Positions 1-6,888 of a stretch of DNA of 8,058 bases are shown one piece after another (positions within the stretch are counted from its first letter, which is position 1; each line of letters starts with the position of its first letter). The DNA is from an uncultured Oscillospiraceae bacterium (lineage in GTDB: Bacteria; Bacillota_A; Clostridia; Oscillospirales; Oscillospiraceae), in NCBI GenBank assembly GCA_934589325.1, contig CAKTNU010000078.1, positions 1-8,058 on the forward strand, in the 5' to 3' direction. The notes beneath the pieces are model-generated. The model had not been told where the DNA came from, did not search any database, and was given only the letters and a program-made list of their open reading frames with translations. The position numbers and the translations under genes were made by a program.

Positions 1-2
1 GT

Positions 3-155
3 TCAGCACCGTCTCATCAGGCACACTCCGCCCCAGATGAGCGCTCCCGCAGCCACTATCCACCAAAACTCCGAGGGCAGGAGCAACGAAAGAATTATTA
101 CCAGCCCGAGTATAACCGCAAGCAGCCCCCAGAAGCCCTTCCCTCTGCAATTCAA
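3..155 (-). CDS. Small two-helix membrane protein, unknown function
   Basis: This is a 50-codon ORF starting at TTG (153-155) and ending in TGA (3-5). I do not recognise a named family. The product starts with a short basic stretch (NCRGKG), then has a hydrophobic helix at about residues 8-27 rich in Leu, Ile and Val. A turn (LPSEF) follows, then a second helix at about 30-47 that opens with a WW pair, and the tail ends in RRC. Trp-rich two-helix proteins of this size, often ending in basic residues plus Cys, occur as uncharacterised proteins in Clostridia; that resemblance is from memory. The start is supported by AGGGGG at 163-168, 7 nt upstream. No better in-frame start exists, because a TAA stop lies just upstream and the only in-frame ATG is near the C-terminus. 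The start lies in the T-tract of the rsgA terminator, so expression probably needs its own promoter. An ATG at 187-189 in a neighbouring frame leads to a non-hydrophobic reading, so an undetected indel is possible. Confidence 0.6.
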   Translation of the reverse strand: MNCRGKGFWGLLAVILGLVIILSLLLPSEFWWIVAAGALIWGGVCLMRRC

Positions 156-205
156 AAAACCGCCCCCTACGTATTCGTCTTACTGACATTATACGCAGGA
201 GGCGG
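154..205 (-). terminator. Intrinsic terminator downstream of rsgA
   Basis: Reading the minus strand, the left arm CCGCCTCCTGCGTAT (205 down to 191) pairs with the right arm ATACGTAGGGGGCGG (174 down to 160). All 15 positions pair, two of them as G-U wobbles. The 16-nt loop can itself form a GTC/GAC mini-stem. The right arm is followed at once by TTTTTT (159-154). GC-rich base, long stem and T-run are the standard layout of a Rho-independent terminator. It lies about 30 nt below the rsgA stop codon and has the correct orientation to end the priA-rsgA operon. On the plus strand the T-run is not adjacent to the stem, so I assign it to the minus strand only. Confidence 0.85.
188..193 (-). promoter_or_regulatory. 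Possible -10 box for the small ORF
   Basis: The minus strand reads a perfect TATAAT here, ending 32 nt before the TTG start of the small membrane-protein ORF. A transcript would start near position 180, after the left arm of the terminator stem, and would therefore escape termination. No good -35 hexamer is visible 16-18 nt upstream (AGTCTA and neighbouring hexamers are poor matches), and there is no TGn extension. The box overlaps the inner part of the terminator stem, so it may be a chance match in an AT-rich segment. Confidence 0.3.
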
Positions 206-236
206 CATAATAGACTTTTTTCTGCCTGTATTATCT

Positions 237-1121
237 TTATTTTTCCCAGAATTTATGCTGGGCGCACATATCGTACAGTCTAGTATATGAAAGGTACCGG
301 CTTTTGCCTATTTCACCATCGGCGACGGCCCGAGTGACCGCACATCCGGGCTCACGCAGATGTGCACAGTCGCTGAACCTGCAGGAGCCTATGTATTTAT
401 CAAACTCCGGGAAATCAAACTGCAGCCGCTCTTTCGGGATGGTGCACATCATTTCGACCTCAAATGAGGCAAAACCCGGCGTATCGGCAATGAAACTGCC
501 GTTCTCCAGCTCATACAGCTCGACGTGGCGCGTCGTATGCTTACCGCGGCCGAGCCTCTCACTCACCTCTGCAGTCTGAATATTTGCACCTGGTATCAAA
601 GCATTGAGAATACTCGACTTTCCGACGCCGGAGTTTCCGGTAAAGGCCGATATTTTTCCACGCAAAAGAGCCTTGAGCTCATCAATACCGTCCCCTGTCA
701 TGGCGCTGGTGCGTATAACCGGAAATCCAGCAGAGGCAAAAATATCGTGCAACTCGTCCCCTGCGTCGACATCTGTCTTGTTCACGCATATCACGAGCTC
801 ACACCCTGCCTCGGCCGCGATAACTGAAACACGGTCGATCAAAAACGGATCCGTGACCGGGTTCGTATTCGCGGCAACAAAGACAAGAGTGTCAATATTG
901 GCAACAGCTGGGCGAATAAACCAGTTACGCCGCGGCTCAACATGGTCAATGCGCCCTTTGCCGTTTGAGTCAAGACTGCACCTTACCCTATCGCCGACTA
1001 AGGGCGAGGTCCCGTCCAAGCGGAATTTTCCGCGTGCCTTACACTCGAGCAGTGCATCATCCGGCTGGGTACGAACATAGTAGAAGCCGCTTAGCGCCTT
1101 GACAATAACTCCGTCCGTCAT
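237..1121 (-). CDS. rsgA: Ribosome small-subunit-dependent GTPase RsgA
   Basis: This 294-aa GTPase (also YjeQ or CpgA) acts late in 30S subunit assembly, where it checks the decoding centre and releases maturation factors. The product shows the circularly permuted GTPase order typical of the family. An OB-fold region spans about residues 1-70. Then come G4 NKTD (114-117), G5-like SAMTG (139-143), the P-loop GNSGVGKS (162-169), the switch TT pair (196-197) and G3 DTPG (213-216). The C-terminal zinc site is C247, C252, H254 and C260. Length is normal for the family. ATG (1119-1121) lies 4 nt below the prkC stop, with only a modest GCAGGG ribosome site. In B. subtilis the homologue CpgA is phosphorylated by PrkC, which fits its place next to the kinase. 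It is the last large gene before a strong terminator. No defects are visible. Confidence 0.97.
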   Translation of the reverse strand: MTDGVIVKALSGFYYVRTQPDDALLECKARGKFRLDGTSPLVGDRVRCSLDSNGKGRIDHVEPRRNWFIRPAVANIDTLVFVAANTNPVTDPFLIDRVSVIAAEAGCELVICVNKTDVDAGDELHDIFASAGFPVIRTSAMTGDGIDELKALLRGKISAFTGNSGVGKSSILNALIPGANIQTAEVSERLGRGKHTTRHVELYELENGSFIADTPGFASFEVEMMCTIPKERLQFDFPEFDKYIGSCRFSDCAHLREPGCAVTRAVADGEIGKSRYLSYTRLYDMCAQHKFWEK

Positions 1122-1125
1122 GCAC

Positions 1126-2802
1126 TCAGCCCTGCGGTCCGGCCGAAACGGTCAGGAATACCTTCGTATGCTCAGCAACACTTTCCGACGCGCTTATACT
1201 CTGGTCGATAACGGTTCCGGCCTCATAGTCGCTCACTACGCGTTCGGAACCGCCATAGCTCAGGTTGCTGCTCTCGATTTTGGATATCGCGCTGTCCTCA
1301 GTGCTGCCGACAAGATTCGGCATGGATACATATATTATCTCCGGCCCTGCACTGACCGTGATTGTCACCGTGTCGCCCGCGGCGGCAGACTCACCGGCAG
1401 CTGGGATAGTGGCAATAACATAGTCCTTCGTATAGCTGTCGGACGCGGCATTCTCTATTTCCACGTTGAAGCCCGCTGCGCGGAGATCACGCATTGCACT
1501 GCGGTAATCGGTATTTAAAACATTAGGAACAGTCATCTGGCTTGACCCGGCGTTGACTGTCAGGTCGACCTCAATGCCGGATGGCGTGACCATCATGCTG
1601 CGCCCGGCAGCCGGAGACTGAGACAGAACGATGCCGGGAGCCGCGGTATCATCAGAAACGTATATCACGTTGAATTTATACATTGAGCTAAGTTCGGTAT
1701 TGTTCAAGATAGACTCGTAATCGCTGCCTTCAAAGTTTGGCAGTGCAATACGTTCCGCCGGTGAAAATACGTCCTTGAGCCAAAAATTCCATAGAAAGAC
1801 GAAGAGCGCCACAGCCAGGACAAGCAGGCCAAAGGTACCGGACATAAAGCTGACAACTCCAGATCTGCGCCGGCGCAGTCTGTACTGCTCCTTGGACAGC
1901 TCCGTGCTGGAACGAACAGGCTTGACATCCGGATTTTCAAAGTCCGCCTCGTCCTCCTGCACGGCAGCAGGCGTGTGGATAAATGCCTCAAGATCGCCTA
2001 AAAGCTCATTTACGGACTGATAACGCTGGTTAAGATCCGCATTCATAGCCTTGAGCGTTATGCGTTCAAGCTCCAAGGGCACGTCGGGATTCTTGTCTCT
2101 CGGAAGGACCGGCTTTGCATTCATATGCTGCACCGCTATCTCACCGAGAGTATTGCCAACAAAAGGCAGCTCACCGGTCAGCATTTCATACATGACGACG
2201 CCGAGCGAGTATATGTCGCTGCGGGCATCCGGGCATTCACCGCGTGCCTGCTCCGGAGCGATGTAATGTATGGAGCCGATAGCCTCGCCATTATTTTCAT
2301 ACACTTCATTTTCAAGCGCCGCAATACCAAAATCGCCGACTTTGATGGTGCCGTCACGCAGGAGCATGATATTCTGTGGCTTTATATCGCGGTGTATTAT
2401 ACCGCGCTCATGCGCATGGGCAAGCGCCTTGCTTATCTGCTTTGTAAAGTGCACGACCTCTTTCCACGCAACAACGCCCTTCCGGTCCATGTACTGCTTG
2501 AGCGTTATGCCGTCTACCAGCTCCATGACTATGTATTCAACATTGTCATTATGGCTGACGTCGTACACGGCAACTATATTGGGGTGGGACAGCATCGCGA
2601 CCGCATGGGATTCGGTGCAGAAGCGGCGGCGAAACTCTTCGTCGGCAGCCATTTCGTCGCGCATTATTTTGACCGCAACGTAGCGATTAAGCCTGTGGTC
2701 AAGCGCCCGATATACCACCGCCATGCCGCCCTCGCCTATTACCTCGAGTATCTCATAGCGCTCGTCGAGCATTTTGCCGATATAATTATCATTAGTATCC
2801 AT
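1126..2802 (-). CDS. prkC: PASTA-domain Ser/Thr protein kinase PrkC
   Basis: This is a one-pass membrane kinase of the PrkC/PknB/StkP family, which senses muropeptides or lipid II outside and phosphorylates cytoplasmic proteins. Counting from the ATG at 2800-2802 (558 aa), the kinase domain covers about residues 16-275. It has a glycine loop GEGGMAVVY (23-31), Lys45, catalytic HRDIKPQN (137-144, Asp139), DFG (157-159) and APE (182-184). A basic juxtamembrane stretch RRRR precedes one membrane helix (about 316-341). Three extracellular PASTA repeats follow at about 351-420, 424-486 and 491-555. The third lacks the usual Gln-x-Pro-x-x-Gly turn, having QSISAS instead. The activation loop has no Ser or Thr between DFG and S177, and carries Glu164, Glu166, Glu169 and Glu173. 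The family normally has a phosphorylated Thr cluster there. An ATG 12 nt upstream (2812-2814) has no ribosome site, whereas the chosen ATG has GGAG 6 nt upstream. The partner phosphatase gene prpC lies immediately upstream. Confidence 0.96.
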   Translation of the reverse strand: MDTNDNYIGKMLDERYEILEVIGEGGMAVVYRALDHRLNRYVAVKIMRDEMAADEEFRRRFCTESHAVAMLSHPNIVAVYDVSHNDNVEYIVMELVDGITLKQYMDRKGVVAWKEVVHFTKQISKALAHAHERGIIHRDIKPQNIMLLRDGTIKVGDFGIAALENEVYENNGEAIGSIHYIAPEQARGECPDARSDIYSLGVVMYEMLTGELPFVGNTLGEIAVQHMNAKPVLPRDKNPDVPLELERITLKAMNADLNQRYQSVNELLGDLEAFIHTPAAVQEDEADFENPDVKPVRSSTELSKEQYRLRRRRSGVVSFMSGTFGLLVLAVALFVFLWNFWLKDVFSPAERIALPNFEGSDYESILNNTELSSMYKFNVIYVSDDTAAPGIVLSQSPAAGRSMMVTPSGIEVDLTVNAGSSQMTVPNVLNTDYRSAMRDLRAAGFNVEIENAASDSYTKDYVIATIPAAGESAAAGDTVTITVSAGPEIIYVSMPNLVGSTEDSAISKIESSNLSYGGSERVVSDYEAGTVIDQSISASESVAEHTKVFLTVSAGPQG

Positions 2803-2808
2803 TTGATT

Positions 2809-2812
2809 CTCC
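2809..2812 (-). promoter_or_regulatory. Ribosome binding site deciding the prkC start
   Basis: The minus strand reads GGAG, ending 6 nt before the ATG at 2800-2802. The alternative ATG at 2812-2814 overlaps this motif and has no Shine-Dalgarno-like bases at a suitable distance. The inner start is therefore favoured, which shortens the product by four residues. Confidence 0.6.
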
Positions 2813-2823
2813 ATTCAATGCCG

Positions 2824-3570
2824 TCACTTCATAACGGCGACGACCGTGACATTGTCCCTCGCGCCGCGAGCCAGCGCCTCGTTCATAAGGTCTCTGCACA
2901 GCATCTCCGGTTCCGGACTCAGCATGGCAAACTCCAAAATTTCCTGATCCGTTATGATGTTGGAAAGTCCATCCGAGCAGAAGAGTATGCAGTCTCCCAA
3001 GCGCATCGTCAGCTCAAAGCAGTCGGCCTCAACGTGCTCCTCGGAGCCGAGGGCACGGGTTATGACATTGCGCTGCGGGTGAGTACGCGCCTGTTCTTTG
3101 GTTATTGCGCCAAACTCTACGAGTTCTCCCACCAGCGAATGATCGCGTGTTATCTGGTATATACTGCCGTTTTTGCGTGAGATATGATATGCGCGACTGT
3201 CACCCACATTTATAATATAGGCTTTTCCTCCGTTTTTGATAACACCGCCGACGATAGTAGTACCCATGCCGTTATACGCCTCATCAAACTTGGAATAGGC
3301 GTAGGACACTCCGTTTGCCTCCTCACAGGCGTTTTTGAGCAGCGTCCTGTAATTCGACACGCTGTCGTTTCTGGAGGTGAGCTTGCCGTAGACATAGTCT
3401 ACAAAGGCCTTGTTTGAGAGCTGGCTTGCAAGTCCGCCCGCTTTTGCGCCGCCCATACCGTCGCACAGCCCGATGATAAGGCAGTTTTTCGCCTCGCATT
3501 TTTCGATTATGAAGCTGTCCTGATTGTCTTTCCTGACGCTGCCCTTGTCTGTCAGACCAAAACTTTTCAT
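2824..3570 (-). CDS. prpC: PP2C-family Ser/Thr phosphatase PrpC (Stp)
   Basis: This is a metal-dependent (PPM/PP2C) phosphatase that reverses phosphorylation by the adjacent PASTA kinase. Counting from ATG at 3568-3570 (248 aa, the usual size), the motifs appear in order: RKDNQD (13-18), CDGMGG (36-41), GMGTT (101-105), GDSRAY (123-128), DHSLV (143-147), HPQRNVITRALG (164-175), CSDGL (198-202) and GARDNVTV (236-243). Asp18, Asp37, Asp200 and Asp239 are the expected metal ligands. No signal peptide or membrane helix is present, so the protein is cytoplasmic. A GTG start at 3589-3591 would add seven residues (MKGNERK) and overlap rlmN by 14 nt, but it has no ribosome site. The ATG fits family N-termini better and lies 7 nt below the rlmN stop, with AAAGGG about 12 nt upstream. 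Translational coupling to rlmN is likely. prkC follows after about 20 nt. Confidence 0.95.
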   Translation of the reverse strand: MKSFGLTDKGSVRKDNQDSFIIEKCEAKNCLIIGLCDGMGGAKAGGLASQLSNKAFVDYVYGKLTSRNDSVSNYRTLLKNACEEANGVSYAYSKFDEAYNGMGTTIVGGVIKNGGKAYIINVGDSRAYHISRKNGSIYQITRDHSLVGELVEFGAITKEQARTHPQRNVITRALGSEEHVEADCFELTMRLGDCILFCSDGLSNIITDQEILEFAMLSPEPEMLCRDLMNEALARGARDNVTVVAVMK

Positions 3571-3577
3571 CTTCCGT

Positions 3578-4615
3578 TCATTCCCTTTCACGGGTCTGCA
3601 TTTTTCTGCGGAGCTGTCCGCAGGAAGCGTCCACGTCGCCGCCCAGCTTGCGCCGAACTGTGACGTTTACACCCTCGTCCTCAAGTATTTTTATAAACGC
3701 TTTCATATGCCCCGGTGTTGACGGAGCAAATTTGCGTTCTTCAACATGGTTGAGCGGAATGAGATTAACGTGTGCGCATACGGATCTCGCACGCTTTGCG
3801 AGCAGATGCGCATGATACTCCGTGTCGTTCACCCCATCTATCATCGCATATTCAAAGGATATCCTGCGCCCTGTCTTGTCATAATATCTCCGGCAGCAGC
3901 GCATCAGTTCCTCAACGCCGCGGCCGTTGTTGGCCGGCATTATCCTTGAGCGCGTCTCATCATCCGGCGCATGGAGTGAGACCGACAGCGTGAGCTGCAG
4001 ATCGCGCTCTGCCAATGCATCAAACTTTTCCGTAATGCCGCAGGTAGACAATGATATATGCCGCATACCTATGTTCATGCCGTTGGGGTGATTGACGAGT
4101 TCCAGAAAGCGCATGACATTATCGAAATTATCCAGCGGCTCGCCTATGCCCATGAGAACGATATTCGATATCGGCTTGCCGGAATCCATTTGGGAAAACA
4201 GCACCTCATCCAGCATCTCCGACGGTTCGAGACAGCGCACAAGTCCGCCGATCGTCGACGCGCAGAACGCGCAGCCCTGCCGACAGCCTACCTGCGAGGA
4301 TATGCAGACGGTATTGCCGTGCTTATAGCTCATGACAACAGTCTCCACAGCGTTTCCGTCGTACAGCTCCCAAAGGTATTTTATTGTACCGTCTATTTTT
4401 GAAACCTGCTTGCTGAGCACCTTAGGCTCATACAGCCGATGGCTTTCATCAAGCTTTTCGCGCAGTGACTTCGGCAGATTAGTCATTTTTTCAAAATCAC
4501 GCACGCCCTCGTGGAGCCACTTGAATATCTGCCCGGCTCTGTATTTCGGTTCTCCAAGAGAAGCCAGCTCAGCCTCGATCTCGGCCGGCAGCATGGATAA
4601 TATATCCTTTTTCAT
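3578..4615 (-). CDS. rlmN: Dual-specificity rRNA/tRNA A-C2 methyltransferase RlmN
   Basis: This is a radical SAM enzyme that methylates C2 of the adenosine equivalent to A2503 in 23S rRNA and of A37 in some tRNAs. The 345-aa product has an N-terminal accessory domain (about 1-90) and the iron-sulfur motif C111-x3-C115-x2-C118. It also has the SAM-binding MGIGEP (155-160), the core strand RHISLSTCG (185-193) and the methyl-carrying cysteine near the C-terminus in DASCGQL (Cys332). The second cysteine of the ping-pong mechanism is thus present. The related resistance enzyme Cfr methylates C8, but the conserved operon position and overall wording favour RlmN. ATG (4613-4615) is 20 nt below the rsmB stop, with AGGA about 11 nt upstream. 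The stop codon is only 7 nt from the prpC start. Confidence 0.96.
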   Translation of the reverse strand: MKKDILSMLPAEIEAELASLGEPKYRAGQIFKWLHEGVRDFEKMTNLPKSLREKLDESHRLYEPKVLSKQVSKIDGTIKYLWELYDGNAVETVVMSYKHGNTVCISSQVGCRQGCAFCASTIGGLVRCLEPSEMLDEVLFSQMDSGKPISNIVLMGIGEPLDNFDNVMRFLELVNHPNGMNIGMRHISLSTCGITEKFDALAERDLQLTLSVSLHAPDDETRSRIMPANNGRGVEELMRCCRRYYDKTGRRISFEYAMIDGVNDTEYHAHLLAKRARSVCAHVNLIPLNHVEERKFAPSTPGHMKAFIKILEDEGVNVTVRRKLGGDVDASCGQLRRKMQTRERE

Positions 4616-4635
4616 GCCCGTTTTTATCCTGTGTC

Positions 4636-5955
4636 CTATAATTTTCTGAGTTTTGCGGCAAAAAAGCCATCTGTCCCGTCAATATTCGGCCAAAAACAAT
4701 GCATACCGTCAGGCGCCGAAATACCGCAGGTATCAATGCTCTCCAATCTGAAATCGGCATGCTTTTTGAGGAAATACGTAATATTGTCCTCATTTTCGGC
4801 ACGCAGCACCGTACAGGTCGAGTACAGCAGTGTGCCGCCCGGAACTACATAATCTGCGAGATTATCCATAATATCGCGCTGTATCTCCGGAAGCGCGGCT
4901 ATCTCTTCTGCCGTCTTGCCGCGTATCTCCGGCTTTTTCATTATTACGCCAAGTCCGGAGCACGGCACATCAGCAATGACAATATCAAATGCCCCTTCTA
5001 GCGCAGTATCGTGCCGCCGCGCATCCATTGCGGCAGTTTTTATTATGTCTATCCCAAGCCTCTGGGCACCGTCAGATACGAGCCTGAGCTTCTTTTCGTG
5101 TATATCGCATGCCATGATGCTGCCCTCGCCGTGCATTTTTATTGCAACTGCAAAGGATTTGCCCCCCGGAGCCGAGCACGCGTCAAGTACTCTCATCCCG
5201 GGCTTCGGCCCCGCGATCTCTACCGCAGTACGGGCCGCCCGGTCCTGAACATAGAACAGCCCCTCCGCAAAGCCCGGAAGCTCTGTCACGCTGCCGCCTT
5301 CAAGCGTCAGGCAGTCCGGCATGTACTCATTCTGCGTAAATCCGATTCCCGCCCGCAGAAGAGCTCGGCAATAGTCGCCGGCCGATACCTTCAAAGTATT
5401 CACCTGAATGGTAAGAGGTGCAGGGCGATTATTGCAGGCCAAAAAAGCTTCCGCAAAATCATAGCCGCGTTCCGTGATAATCCGTTCTGCAAGCCAAAGC
5501 GGGTGGCTGTATTTTATGCTCAGATATTCGGCGCTGCCTTTTCCGGGGACCTCCGGAAGAGAGCCGGCAAGTTTATTCTCGGCAATGCGGCGCAAAACTG
5601 CATTGCAAAGACCTGATGCCCTGGAAAGCCCGCATTTCTTACACAGCGCAACGGACTCATTGACGGCAGCCCTTGCGGGTATGCGGTCAAGGAAAAGTAT
5701 CTGGTAAACGCCGAGCAGCATAATGTCATGCAGCTTCGGTTCCAGACGCTTCGGGCCGCCGCTGTAATATGCGCCGATATAAAAGTCGCACAGCGCAGAA
5801 TTCTGCAGCACACCAAGGCATAAACGCGCCGCAAGCGACGCCTCGCGCTGATCAAGCGAATACTTCTTTATTATCCCGTCAATGCTGCTGCCTGACCAGG
5901 CGCCGTCTCTCCGGCAGCGCTCGAGCGCAGTCAGTGCCGCTTCCCTTGCGGTCAT
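4636..5955 (-). CDS. rsmB: 16S rRNA m5C967 methyltransferase RsmB
   Basis: This enzyme (also Sun or Fmu) makes 5-methylcytidine at the C967-type position of 16S rRNA using SAM. Counting from the ATG (439 aa), residues about 1-140 form the NusB-like RNA-binding domain, including the typical AAVNESVAL segment. The rest is a Rossmann methyltransferase. Motif I is DACSAPGGKS (258-267). Motif IV is ADVPCSG (328-334), whose Cys332 takes part in product release. Motif VI is YSTCT (378-382), with Cys381 the expected nucleophile. The C-terminus DGTDGFFAAKL is typical. A TTG start directly before the ATG (5956-5958) would add one residue. AAGGA at 5966-5970 is 7 nt from the TTG and 10 nt from the ATG, so the choice is open and I prefer ATG. 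The fmt stop is 7 nt upstream of the ATG. Many Clostridia have a zinc-metallopeptidase gene between fmt and rsmB; none is present here. Confidence 0.95.
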   Translation of the reverse strand: MTAREAALTALERCRRDGAWSGSSIDGIIKKYSLDQREASLAARLCLGVLQNSALCDFYIGAYYSGGPKRLEPKLHDIMLLGVYQILFLDRIPARAAVNESVALCKKCGLSRASGLCNAVLRRIAENKLAGSLPEVPGKGSAEYLSIKYSHPLWLAERIITERGYDFAEAFLACNNRPAPLTIQVNTLKVSAGDYCRALLRAGIGFTQNEYMPDCLTLEGGSVTELPGFAEGLFYVQDRAARTAVEIAGPKPGMRVLDACSAPGGKSFAVAIKMHGEGSIMACDIHEKKLRLVSDGAQRLGIDIIKTAAMDARRHDTALEGAFDIVIADVPCSGLGVIMKKPEIRGKTAEEIAALPEIQRDIMDNLADYVVPGGTLLYSTCTVLRAENEDNITYFLKKHADFRLESIDTCGISAPDGMHCFWPNIDGTDGFFAAKLRKL

Positions 5956-5962
5956 CAATATA

Positions 5963-6886
5963 TCATCCTTTGACCTTTATAGTATGTCCGCGCAGAAAAT
6001 CGGCCGCTTTCATGCGCTTTTTCCCGGGAGACTGAAGCTCCGTTATCAGCAGTGTTTCACCGCCCGCGCAGGCAATCTCAATGCCGTCTACACCGGCGCC
6101 GACAACTGTTCCCGGATCTGCGTCGCATTTATTTTTAGTGTAATCCGCCCCAAAAATGCGGTAGACCGTTCCGCCCAGCTCAGCTGTCGCTACCGGCCAC
6201 GGCTGAAGGCCGTATATATGCTTCAAAACCATGCGCGGCGTGTTGTTCCAATCAATGGGGCAGATAGATTTATCGAGCATCCCAACATATGTTGCCTGTG
6301 AATGATCCTGCGGTATGCGCGGCGCGGTGCCGCGCTCAATATCATCAAGCGTTTTTATGAGCAGTTCCGCGCCCATGTCCATAAGCCGGTCAAACAGCTC
6401 ACCAGCCGTTTCATACTCGCCTATCTCGGTCTCGGCTGTATATATAATGTCGCCTGCGTCCATATCATGGGCAAGATACATCGTAGTGACGCCTGTTGTC
6501 TTATCGCCGTTAAGCACCGACCACTGTATCGGCGCGGCTCCTCGATATTTCGGCAGCAGTGAGCCATGAACATTTATCGCGCCGTACTGCGGCACGGCAA
6601 GAATATCGTCCGGCAGTATCCGGCCATAGGCAACGACGACCAGAATGTCCGGCTGAAGCTGCTTTATGAGCTCCAGTGCAGTGCCGTCACGCATTTTCGC
6701 GGGCTGATACACAGGTATCCCGTGCTCCTGCGCCAGCTGTTTTACCGGCGAGGCGGCAAGCTCCATGCCGCGTCCCTTCGGTTTATCCGGCTGGGTGAAC
6801 ACTCCGACCACATCGCGCTTTTCATCTATCAACTTTTTCAGTGAGGCAGCCGCAAAGTCAGGCGTCCCCATAAAAACTATACGCAT
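5963..6886 (-). CDS. fmt: Methionyl-tRNA formyltransferase
   Basis: Fmt transfers a formyl group from 10-formyltetrahydrofolate to Met-tRNAfMet, giving the initiator for bacterial translation. The 307-aa product has the expected N-terminus MRIVFMGTPDFA, a formyltransferase domain (about 1-200) and a C-terminal OB-fold tRNA-binding domain (about 205-300). The folate-site motif HGSLLPKYRGAAPI spans 107-120. The catalytic triad of the family corresponds to Asn105, His107 and Asp143 (in DMDAGD). Length matches the family. ATG (6884-6886) is 2 nt below the def stop, with GGAG about 10 nt upstream, so translation is probably coupled to def. The pairing with def, which undoes the same modification on nascent proteins, is the usual arrangement. 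Confidence 0.97.
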   Translation of the reverse strand: MRIVFMGTPDFAAASLKKLIDEKRDVVGVFTQPDKPKGRGMELAASPVKQLAQEHGIPVYQPAKMRDGTALELIKQLQPDILVVVAYGRILPDDILAVPQYGAINVHGSLLPKYRGAAPIQWSVLNGDKTTGVTTMYLAHDMDAGDIIYTAETEIGEYETAGELFDRLMDMGAELLIKTLDDIERGTAPRIPQDHSQATYVGMLDKSICPIDWNNTPRMVLKHIYGLQPWPVATAELGGTVYRIFGADYTKNKCDADPGTVVGAGVDGIEIACAGGETLLITELQSPGKKRMKAADFLRGHTIKVKG

Positions 6887-6888
6887 TA

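Noticed and set aside
37..186. A short plus-strand ORF starting at ATG 37
   Set aside because: Its product is low-complexity (Ser, Pro, Thr), has no ribosome site, and is antisense to the clearly hydrophobic small ORF.
188..222. Possible plus-strand terminator from an ATTAT/ATAAT inverted repeat followed by TTTTTT (215-220)
   Set aside because: The stem is AT-rich, bulged and short, and no plus-strand gene ends there. The minus-strand pairing of the same region is far stronger.
2125..3180. A 351-codon plus-strand ORF antisense to prkC and prpC
   Set aside because: It lies wholly over two well-recognised genes, its protein has no recognisable domain, and its openness follows from the codon pattern of the opposite strand.
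3578..4615. Cfr-type antibiotic resistance methyltransferase instead of RlmN
   Set aside because: The gene lies in the conserved housekeeping position between rsmB and prpC, and its motifs fit RlmN; no transfer signs are present.
6317..6335. A perfect 7-bp GC-rich inverted repeat (GCGCGGC/GCCGCGC) with a 5-nt loop
   Set aside because: It lies inside fmt codons for ERGTAPR, has no T-run on either strand, and is explained by Arg/Ala/Pro codon choice.
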